A stretch of DNA of 44,217 nucleotides from Candidatus Delongbacteria bacterium (lineage in GTDB: Bacteria > Delongbacteria > UBA4055): positions 1-44,217 of the forward strand of contig JAQICF010000192.1 of the NCBI GenBank assembly GCA_027858795.1, given 5' to 3'. Below, in pieces: positions 25,075-31,615 of this stretch. The notes beneath the pieces are model-generated. The model made no database searches. It worked only from the letters and a program-made list of their open reading frames with translations, and was not told the DNA's origin. Both the position numbers and the translations under genes were made by a program. Every line of letters starts with the position of its first letter. Position 1 is the first letter of the stretch.

Positions 25075-25988
25075 TGGAAAATTTTACTATACAAACAATA
25101 ATTTATGCTATTCTATCATTATTATTGATATTCAACTATGGTATGGTCCTTAGAGGTGTTGTTCAGAAGATAGTTGCAAGAGCTCACGGAAGGTTTGGAC
25201 CTCCTGTGTGGCAGCCGTATATCAATTTGGTGAAAGTTTTCTCTATCAGGACTGGAATTTCACACGGTATTATGTTCTATTTAGGCCCTGTCTTCAGACT
25301 AGTCGGAGGAGTAGGTCTATATCTATTCATTCCTGCCGTATTCGGATCTGTCTGGTTGCAAAATTTTAGTTTTGCAGGAGATGCTCTGTTGGTAATATAC
25401 TTCATCTTCTTCGGTCAACTTGGAATGGCTCTAGGTGCAGCAGAAAGTGGACATCCTTATTCTCCAATGGGTATCATGAGAGGACTTGTCCAGGTAACAG
25501 CTTCTGAAGTTCCGTTCGCACTGGCTGTAATAGCTATAGCTGCACAATATCACACTTTGTCAATTACAGAGATAGTAGCAGCTCAACAAGGTGGATTTAT
25601 GAACTGGACAATGATCACAAATCCTGTAGCGACAATAGCAGGAATGCTGGCATTTTACGGTATGATGATGCACGCACCATTTGATCTTCATATTGCACCA
25701 CAGGAAATACCGATTGGTCCTCCAACTGAATATCAGTCAACATTCTTAGGATATATGCAGGCAAACAGAGCATTTTTTGCTTCAGCTAAGTTGATCCTTT
25801 TTATGAATCTTTTCTTCGGTGGAGCAACAAGTATTCCTGAGATGGTCATTAAAACTTTCTTGTTGTATCTGACAGCTGTGCTTATAGGTGTCGTTAATCC
25901 TAGATTTACACTGGATAAGTCAGTAAGATATTTCTTAAAAGTACCGACTATAATCGGAATCATAGCAGTATTGATGTATTCATTCTAA
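25074..25988 (+). CDS. mbxM: NuoH-like membrane subunit (MbxM type), copy 2
   Basis: Paralogue of the gene at 8482, 304 aa. Keeps GPPVWQPYINLVK, VTASEVPFALAVIAIAAQY and PQEIPIGPPTEYQS. The gap to the NuoB-like gene is 17 nt and has no hairpin, unlike operon 1. Predicted link between pumping arm and redox arm of complex 2. Confidence 0.93.
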   Translation: MENFTIQTIIYAILSLLLIFNYGMVLRGVVQKIVARAHGRFGPPVWQPYINLVKVFSIRTGISHGIMFYLGPVFRLVGGVGLYLFIPAVFGSVWLQNFSFAGDALLVIYFIFFGQLGMALGAAESGHPYSPMGIMRGLVQVTASEVPFALAVIAIAAQYHTLSITEIVAAQQGGFMNWTMITNPVATIAGMLAFYGMMMHAPFDLHIAPQEIPIGPPTEYQSTFLGYMQANRAFFASAKLILFMNLFFGGATSIPEMVIKTFLLYLTAVLIGVVNPRFTLDKSVRYFLKVPTIIGIIAVLMYSF

Positions 25989-26005
25989 TAATTGGAGATA
26001 GATAA

Positions 26006-26632
26006 ATGATTAAAATAGGTAAAGATAGCAAACCTGATGACAAAGCTAAGGAATTACAGAATGAATTTTTCTGTGAAGCTTTACCAAAAGAAGTTGCACC
26101 TATAAATAATAAGATCGTGCAAAAATTCTATAATTGGGCACAGGCTCATTCTATGTGGATACTGGCTTTTGGAACAGGTTGTGGTTCAATAGAAATGCGA
26201 CCACTATATACAGCAAGATATGACATTTCAAGATATGGAATGGCACCAAGACCAACACCAAGACAGTCCAGTGTGTTTATTATAAGTGGTTATGCTTCAG
26301 TTAAAACACTGAAAAGGATAGTCAGATCATACGAACAAATGCAGAATCCAAAATTCGTTATAGCTCTTGGAAGTTGTACTGTCAATGGTGGAATGTACTT
26401 TGATAGCTATAATACGATAAATCGTTTGGATCAATACCTACCTGTAGATCTATATATTGCAGGTTGTATGCCAAGACCGGAGTCACTTATAGCAGGTTTT
26501 GAAAAGATGAGAGAAATTATCAAAGCAGGTAAGGCAGAAGGAGCGAATCTGTATGCGAAGAACTTTAAGTGGTATAAGGAAAATCAAAAGAAGGTAATTA
26601 AAGATTGGAATATGCCTGACTACAACTGGTAA
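26006..26632 (+). CDS. mbxJ: NuoB-like Fe-S subunit (MbxJ type), copy 2
   Basis: Paralogue of the gene at 9460, 208 aa. Cluster cysteines are C59 (GTGCGSIE), C124 (LGSCTVNGG) and C154 (AGCMPRPE). The second residue of the NuoB CC pair is again glycine, so both complexes have a three-cysteine proximal site. The conserved basic segment APRPTPRQSSVFIISGY is kept. The N-terminal 30 residues are unlike copy 1. Confidence 0.92.
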   Translation: MIKIGKDSKPDDKAKELQNEFFCEALPKEVAPINNKIVQKFYNWAQAHSMWILAFGTGCGSIEMRPLYTARYDISRYGMAPRPTPRQSSVFIISGYASVKTLKRIVRSYEQMQNPKFVIALGSCTVNGGMYFDSYNTINRLDQYLPVDLYIAGCMPRPESLIAGFEKMREIIKAGKAEGANLYAKNFKWYKENQKKVIKDWNMPDYNW

Positions 26633-26709
26633 TTATCCCAACGGGATATAACACCATTAACCACAGGTTTCAACCTGTGGAGAAAAAGATCCTGAATCAA
26701 GTTCAGGAT
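26633..26709. repeat. three adjacent small palindromes between mbxJ and mbxK, copy 2
   Basis: TTATCC-type stem (26633-26648), CCACAGGTT-tc-AACCTGTGG (26661-26680) and ATCCTGAA-tcaag-TTCAGGAT (26689-26709), the same order and place as 10105-10181. This shared array must predate the operon duplication, be copied with it, or have been exchanged since. Confidence 0.8.
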
Positions 26710-26736
26710 GACAACAATAAGTAGAAGGATAATAAA

Positions 26737-27312
26737 ATGAAAGAAATGATCGAAAGATTAAATACTAAATTCAATATCAAAGATATCAACGAACATAAAG
26801 ATAATCAGGTTTTTCTAACTGCAGAGAAGAAAGACTTGGAAAGTGTAGTGTTGTATATGAAAGAATTTGAAAAATACGACCACTTAACTATGATATCATG
26901 TGTTGATTATATTGAAGATGATAAATTTCAACTTACTTATCTTCTTCGCAATTACAATAATAATGCTGATACTTGCATAAGAGTTTTCATCGACAGAGAG
27001 AATCCTACAATGACCAGTCTTAATGAGTTATGGGCAGGTGCGAGAGTATATGAAAGAGAATTAAAGGAAATGTTCGGAATAGATTTTCCAGGTTGCCCAA
27101 GAGTCGATGATGCATTTGTACTTGAAGGATGGGAAACAATTCCACCTATGAGAAAAGACTTTGATACTAAAAAATATTCTGAAGAGACATACTTCCCAAG
27201 AGAAGGAAGATCTACAATAGATCCTGCAGAGCAAATGGAAAAGAAGTTGTATCCTGTAGAAGCAGAAGTTAAAAAGAGTATTACTAAAGAGTTTAGAGAT
27301 AATTCGAAATAA
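26737..27312 (+). CDS. mbxK: NuoC-like subunit (MbxK type), copy 2
   Basis: Paralogue of the gene at 10209. Family core VFIDRENPTMTSLNELW, ERELKEMFGIDFPGCP and PPMRKDFDT. It has a C-terminal tail of about 15 residues missing in copy 1. The ATG follows AGAAGGA. Length is 191 aa. Confidence 0.92.
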   Translation: MKEMIERLNTKFNIKDINEHKDNQVFLTAEKKDLESVVLYMKEFEKYDHLTMISCVDYIEDDKFQLTYLLRNYNNNADTCIRVFIDRENPTMTSLNELWAGARVYERELKEMFGIDFPGCPRVDDAFVLEGWETIPPMRKDFDTKKYSEETYFPREGRSTIDPAEQMEKKLYPVEAEVKKSITKEFRDNSK

Positions 27313-27337
27313 TAAAAATTAAGAATAAGAAGACACT

Positions 27338-28483
27338 ATGGAACCTATTTGGAATGATACAAAAGACCTTGACCTGAAATCAGGTAAGTATGTAAAGATC
27401 TGGCAAGGACCTCAGCATCCCGGTGTAACAGGCAATATGTCATTAGAGCTTTTATTGGAAGGTGATGAGATCATGGAATGTAAGACCCATGTTGGTTATC
27501 TTCACCGAGGCTTTGAAAAACTTATGGAAAGAAGAAAGTATATCAAATGCTTTCCTATCGTTTGTAGAATATGTGTACCTGAACCAGATTATAATGAATA
27601 TTTATTTTCAGCTGCAACAGAAGATCTTGCAGGTATAGAAGTGCCTGAAAGAGGTCAGTGGCTTCGAGCTTTGACTTTAGAATTAGCAAGATTAGCTGCT
27701 ACAGTGATGGGACTGGGTGGACAGGCTGGATCATTTGGACTGGGAACGATCGGTCAATGGTCAGTAGCTCACAGAGATCTTATTTTAGATCTTTTCGAAG
27801 AACTTACAGGTGCAAGAATTTATCACATGTATATTCTTCCTGGAGGAGTTAGACATGAGCCGCCAGCAGGTTTTGAAGACAGACTGGAAAAGATTTTGGT
27901 TAAAACCGAAAAACTGATCTATGATATAGATAAAGTAATGTTCAACAATGCAGTGTTTAAATCAAGATCTGTTGGATTAGGTGTTCTACCTAAAGAATGG
28001 ATAAAACCATTTGGTGTGACTGGATCAACTGCTAGAGCATCAGGTGCGAAGTATGATATCAGAAAAGATCACCCGTATTTGATCTATGATCAGCTTGATT
28101 TTAAAGTAAATGTTGGATCTGCAGGTGATGTATATGAAAGAACTGTTATAAGAAAGCAAGAAGTGATTTTAGCAATAGATCTTCTTAGACAGATTATTAA
28201 GAAAATGCCTAAAACCGGTTCAGTTAGAACTAGAATTCCTGATCTGATTCATTGGAAGATCCCGAAAGGTGAAACCTATGTGAAAGCTGAGACTACCAGA
28301 GGTGAAATGGGTTATTATATGGTGTCTGATGGTACTGAATACCCAAGAAGGATAAATGTGAGGGGTGCAAGCTATACACATGCTATGGCATTGCTGGAAA
28401 AATTGTCAGAAGGTATCACTAATGCAGATATTTTTGGTCTGATGGTATCACTGCAAACTTGTCCACCGGAGATAGAAAGGTAG
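27338..28483 (+). CDS. mbxL: NuoD-like catalytic-core subunit without [NiFe] ligands (MbxL type), copy 2
   Basis: Paralogue of the gene at 10842, 381 aa. The former [NiFe] site reads R-I-C-V-P-E (C79, E82) and TCPPEIER (C375, E378), the same Cys-to-Glu changes as copy 1. The loop after the first motif differs in sequence: GLGGQAGSFGLGTIGQW against GVPGQGGTMSLGMGVQW. The N-terminus is shorter by about ten residues. Confidence 0.93.
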   Translation: MEPIWNDTKDLDLKSGKYVKIWQGPQHPGVTGNMSLELLLEGDEIMECKTHVGYLHRGFEKLMERRKYIKCFPIVCRICVPEPDYNEYLFSAATEDLAGIEVPERGQWLRALTLELARLAATVMGLGGQAGSFGLGTIGQWSVAHRDLILDLFEELTGARIYHMYILPGGVRHEPPAGFEDRLEKILVKTEKLIYDIDKVMFNNAVFKSRSVGLGVLPKEWIKPFGVTGSTARASGAKYDIRKDHPYLIYDQLDFKVNVGSAGDVYERTVIRKQEVILAIDLLRQIIKKMPKTGSVRTRIPDLIHWKIPKGETYVKAETTRGEMGYYMVSDGTEYPRRINVRGASYTHAMALLEKLSEGITNADIFGLMVSLQTCPPEIER

Positions 28484-28530
28484 AAATTAGAAGTCAGAAG
28501 TTAGAGGTGAAAATTTCTAATTTCTAATTT
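28484..28530. repeat. AAATTAGAA/TTCTAATTT inverted repeat between mbxL and mbxN-gltD, copy 2 only
   Basis: AAATTAGAA at 28484-28492 pairs with TTCTAATTT at 28522-28530; the second arm is present twice in tandem (also 28515-28523). The equivalent junction of operon 1 is four bases. It is an intergenic insertion private to operon 2. Confidence 0.6.
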
Positions 28531-28547
28531 AAATAAAGAGGATTAAA

Positions 28548-30314
28548 ATGAGTTTAAAAGATTTAATATCCCCATTTTATGCTTGGAAACGAGTATTTGA
28601 GAAACCTTATACAATTAAGGACCCAGTTAACAGAGAGGGTGCTCCAACGTATCGAGGTTTTCATACTAATGATATTGAACAATGTATTGGTTGTGGTTCA
28701 TGCGAAGAAATTTGTCAAAATGAATCTATCGATATGGTTGAGGTAGCAAATATATTAGCAAAACCAGGTGACAGTGGTCTAAGGCCGTTGATTGACTACG
28801 GCAGGTGTTGCTGGTGTGCTCTTTGTGTGGATATTTGTCCTACTAAATCACTTGGTATGTCTAATGAATTTACTTGGATAGATGTAGATCCTGAAGTGTA
28901 TAGATTTGTTCCTGGTGTGGATAAAATGCCTTGGGAGAACGAAGTTGAAAAGGGTTATAAAAGGGGTGAAGAAGCTTGGCTTATTAGTGGTGTAAGAGAG
29001 CAGATGCCCGAGCAGGAAGCAGATGAAAGAAAGACTACTTTTGATGAATTTCAAGATGGTTTTACTGATGAGCAAGCTATTATCGAAGCTAACCGTTGCT
29101 TAGATTGTGGTATCTGTGTTGAAGCTTGTCCTACTCATATGGATATTCCTAAATATATTAAAGCTATTAGAGACGGTGAGTTGGATGAAGGTCTTAGAAT
29201 TATGTTTCAGACAAATCCAATGGTTGAAGCTTGTGGTAGAATTTGTACTGCAAAATGTGAGACTGTTTGTGCTGTTGGGCATGAAGGTAAACCTATTGCG
29301 ATCAGATGGTTGAAAAGATATATCGGAGATAAGACTTTTGATAGAAAAGATGAGATAATTGGTCTTAAACCGAAACCTGCTTCAGGTAAGAAAGTTGGTA
29401 TTATTGGTGGTGGACCTGCAGGTCTGACTGCTGCATACTATCTAAGAACTTTGGGTCATGATGCGGTTATCTATGAAATGCATGATAAGCTAGGTGGAAT
29501 GTTAAAGTATGGCATCCCGGATTATAGACTTCCTGCTAATGTTCTTCAGAGAGAAATTGATTATATCATCAGACAAGATGTTGAAGTTAAATACAACACT
29601 AAAGTCGGTAAGGATGTTATGCTTGATGATATCCATAAAGAAAATGACGCAGTATTCGTTTGTATTGGTGCTCAACTTGGTACAAATATGGAGATAGAAG
29701 GTCTTCATGAGGATGGAGTTCAATCAGGTGTTGGATTCCTTGAAAAGATAGGTAAGGGAGAGAGACCTGACCTTGGTAAAGATGTTGTTGTAGTCGGTGG
29801 TGGTAATACTGCTATGGACTGTTGTCGTTCATCTGTGAGACTTGGATCTGATGTTAAGATTCTTTACAGAAGAACTGAGAAAGAGATGCCAGCCGATGAT
29901 ATTGAGATAATTGAAGCAAAAGAAGAGGGAGTTGATATTCAGATACTTACTTCTCCAATTAAGATACAGAAAAAAAATGGTCGTTTGGCTATTGAATGTA
30001 TTAAGATGGAACTTGGTGAACCTGATAAGAGTGGTAGAAGAAGACCTGAACCTGTTAAAGGTTCTGAGTATACTATCATGGCTGATACTTGCATTATGGC
30101 TGTTGGTCAAAAGGTTGAACCTGAGATTATGAAAGATCTTGATATTAAACTTACCAGATGGGGTACTTTCGAAGTTAATACTGATACGCTTAAGTCTAAC
30201 CAAGCAGGTGTTTATGCAGGTGGTGATTGTGAAACCGGACCTGATGATGCCATAAGAGCGATTGCAGCAGGAAAAAAAGCAGCGTATTTCATCGACAAAC
30301 AATTTAAAGGCTAA
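28548..30314 (+). CDS. NuoI ferredoxin fused to GltD/NfnB-type FAD-NADP(H) oxidoreductase, copy 2
   Basis: 588-aa paralogue of the fusion at 12025. Two NuoI-type [4Fe-4S] sites: C46, C49, C52, C56 and C87, C90, C93, C97. The GltD N-terminal Fe-S domain has C184-C194 and C229-C241. FAD motif GIIGGGPAGLTAAYYL near residue 285 and nucleotide motif VVGGGNTAMD near 416. YRRTEKEMPA (440-449) carries the twin arginines typical of NADPH-binding GltD/NfnB proteins. Copy 1 has lost them, so this copy is predicted to use NADP(H). The linker between the two halves differs from copy 1. It ends operon 2. Confidence 0.92.
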   Translation: MSLKDLISPFYAWKRVFEKPYTIKDPVNREGAPTYRGFHTNDIEQCIGCGSCEEICQNESIDMVEVANILAKPGDSGLRPLIDYGRCCWCALCVDICPTKSLGMSNEFTWIDVDPEVYRFVPGVDKMPWENEVEKGYKRGEEAWLISGVREQMPEQEADERKTTFDEFQDGFTDEQAIIEANRCLDCGICVEACPTHMDIPKYIKAIRDGELDEGLRIMFQTNPMVEACGRICTAKCETVCAVGHEGKPIAIRWLKRYIGDKTFDRKDEIIGLKPKPASGKKVGIIGGGPAGLTAAYYLRTLGHDAVIYEMHDKLGGMLKYGIPDYRLPANVLQREIDYIIRQDVEVKYNTKVGKDVMLDDIHKENDAVFVCIGAQLGTNMEIEGLHEDGVQSGVGFLEKIGKGERPDLGKDVVVVGGGNTAMDCCRSSVRLGSDVKILYRRTEKEMPADDIEIIEAKEEGVDIQILTSPIKIQKKNGRLAIECIKMELGEPDKSGRRRPEPVKGSEYTIMADTCIMAVGQKVEPEIMKDLDIKLTRWGTFEVNTDTLKSNQAGVYAGGDCETGPDDAIRAIAAGKKAAYFIDKQFKG

Positions 30315-30341
30315 ATATTTTTATTTTTTTCGTCGGTTTTG

Positions 30342-30362
30342 AGACGTAGTGGTACTACGTCT
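30342..30362. repeat. AGACG/CGTCT palindromic hairpin, member 3
   Basis: AGACGTAG-tggta-CTACGTCT, the longest stem of the three family members, 27 nt after the stop of operon 2. It has no T-run of its own and lies ahead of the real terminator. Confidence 0.7.
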
Positions 30363-30383
30363 TTACGACTTTACTTGATTTTG

Positions 30384-30411
30384 GGGACGATTTTATCGTC
30401 CCTTTTTTTTT
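30384..30411 (+). terminator. Rho-independent terminator of Mbx operon 2
   Basis: GGGACGAT-ttt-ATCGTCCC followed by nine Ts. Separates operon 2 from the cofactor-uptake gene run. Confidence 0.94.
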
Positions 30412-30454
30412 ACAAAAAAATAAAACCAACTGTAATACTTCATAATTAAATCCC

Positions 30455-30483
30455 TTGACAAAACACTGAACAGTGAATAAGTT
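30455..30483 (+). promoter_or_regulatory. promoter of the uptake cluster with a 12-bp palindrome in its spacer
   Basis: TTGACA (30455-30460), 17-bp spacer, TAAGTT (30478-30483): same -35, spacing and -10 as Mbx operon 2. Inside the spacer lies CACTG-aa-CAGTG (30464-30475), a perfect palindrome unlike the TTGA-N5-TCAA repeat of the Mbx promoters. It is a candidate operator for an unknown regulator. Confidence 0.65.
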
Positions 30484-30494
30484 TCACACCGAAA

Positions 30495-30645
30495 TTATGC
30501 CTGTTAAGATTAACTAAAAATCAACTGGCATAACATAATAAAGATCTGAAGTTTTCTCACCTAAAGGTCAATATCCATGGTGATTAAACCGCTGGGTTGG
30601 TTTCGAAAGATGCCAGTCTCCCGTGCTTGGAAAGGAGCTTAAATT
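30495..30645 (+). ncRNA. structured 5' leader, riboswitch-like, class not recognised
   Basis: The first 160 or so bases downstream of the promoter fold well on paper. Hairpin A: TTATGCC.GTT..GATT (30495-30511) pairs with AATC.AAC.GGCATAA (30519-30533). Hairpin B: TCACC (30557-30561) with GGTGA (30579-30583). Hairpin C: AAACC with GGTTT around 30586-30602. CTGG (30592-30595) can pair with CCAG (30613-30616), while AG.CTCC (30615-30621) can pair with GGAGCT (30634-30639) and hide the Shine-Dalgarno of the small ORF at 30646. The last two pairings share bases 30615-30616 and so exclude each other, which is how a translational riboswitch works. I do not see the cobalamin, TPP or SAM core motifs. 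A Moco-type element is possible but unproven. Confidence 0.5.
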
Positions 30646-30783
30646 ATGAAGTTAAATATTTTACTCACACCTATCATTTGTAGTTACTCCTTGATCAAGT
30701 CGACAGTTATTGGAAATTCAAATTCAAATTCGAACAACCATACAATTAATCAAAAAGGAGAACAAAATGAAAAAGATCAATAA
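30646..30783 (+). CDS. 45-codon leader ORF overlapping the lipoprotein start
   Basis: ATG 30646 follows AAAGGAG with an 8-base gap, so it has a good ribosome-binding site placed at the end of the structured leader. It reads 45 codons, beginning MKLNILLTPIICSYSLIK, then a Ser/Asn-rich part, and stops at TAA 30781-30783, 17 bases into the lipoprotein gene. Translation of this ORF would be coupled to the lipoprotein and expose it to the leader switch. It may be a leader peptide without function of its own, or a chance ORF. Confidence 0.4.
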   Translation: MKLNILLTPIICSYSLIKSTVIGNSNSNSNNHTINQKGEQNEKDQ

Positions 30784-31615
30784 ATTTTATTTGATCGCAG
30801 GTATGATCATTCTTGCAATGCTTGCAGGATGTAGTGACGATGACGACGGTTCGACAGGTACAACAACATACGAGAACATCTATGTACATTGGATGGGTGA
30901 CTCTACAAATGTATCTTTTCAAGGAATGAATACTGTTGATCTTAATGGTGATGAAGCGATTAAACTATCATCTTTTATTACTGATGCGATAGTTCCTCAA
31001 GATGCTGACTCAACATTTGTTAGTACATTAGATGTTCAAGATGATGCTCTTAAACTGTACTCATATAAGATTGCTGGAGATGATGGTTTCTGTGCTTCCA
31101 TAAAAGGATATCCAAATAATACATGGGCTGAAATGGGGAAAGGCTATATAATGTTTGAATCTAGAAATGTTACTTTCCCGGATGATCCTGCAAATAACTT
31201 TGATATTGCTGGAGCTTACAACATAAAAGAAACAAGACACATTGATATTCTTAGAAAATTTGATGTAATTTGCAATGATTCAATAAGTATCCACTATGAT
31301 CTTGAAAAAATGCCTACAGTTATGGTAGATAATCACGATGGTGTTCAAGAAGAAGCGATAGCACTTACAAGTTTCTTAGATCAAGCAATTGCAGATTCAA
31401 TTAACATCGATGTTCTTAATAATAACATGCTTGCTACTTCAGATTTCAATGTAAGATCAGTTGATAACTGGGGACCTCAAATTGCTCTAACATGGGCTCA
31501 GTTTCAAACTGGTTATTGGTTGTTAGAAAGTAACAAAACAATCTTTACCGATGGTAGTTTGGCAGGTGGTGAATACAAAGTTAAATTTTTAGAGAAGATA
31601 ACTATAGATGAATAA
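30767..31615 (+). CDS. lipoprotein with two SUOX-like/pterin-binding-type repeats
   Basis: 282-aa lipoprotein with lipobox LAGC followed by SDDDDG. I start at ATG 30767 behind AAGGAG; the frame extends to 30710 without a ribosome-binding site. The mature part has two similar halves, each with a D/NG..EAI.L..F...AI stretch (GDEAIKLSSFITDAI and QEEAIALTSFLDQAI) and an aromatic end. This spacing resembles, weakly, the small sulfite-oxidase-like domains encoded downstream. It is the first large gene of the run and overlaps the TonB receptor gene by eight bases, so it may sit on the outer membrane and pass substrate to the receptor (inference). Confidence 0.72.
   Translation: MKKINKFYLIAGMIILAMLAGCSDDDDGSTGTTTYENIYVHWMGDSTNVSFQGMNTVDLNGDEAIKLSSFITDAIVPQDADSTFVSTLDVQDDALKLYSYKIAGDDGFCASIKGYPNNTWAEMGKGYIMFESRNVTFPDDPANNFDIAGAYNIKETRHIDILRKFDVICNDSISIHYDLEKMPTVMVDNHDGVQEEAIALTSFLDQAIADSINIDVLNNNMLATSDFNVRSVDNWGPQIALTWAQFQTGYWLLESNKTIFTDGSLAGGEYKVKFLEKITIDE

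Noticed and set aside
29829..30302. Long minus-strand open frame opposite the NuoI-GltD fusion of copy 2
   Set aside because: Shadow of the real gene; low-complexity Ser/Thr/Phe translation and no ribosome-binding site.
2405..30314. Energy-converting [NiFe] hydrogenase (Mbh)
   Set aside because: Both NuoD-like subunits lack two of the four nickel cysteines and both NuoB-like subunits lack one cluster cysteine; two antiporter modules are present, as in Mbx/Mbs.
30440..30645. Cobalamin riboswitch
   Set aside because: The B12-box type core (GCCACTG, AGTCAGGAGACC) and the CCCGC.ACTGT segment are not present on either strand.
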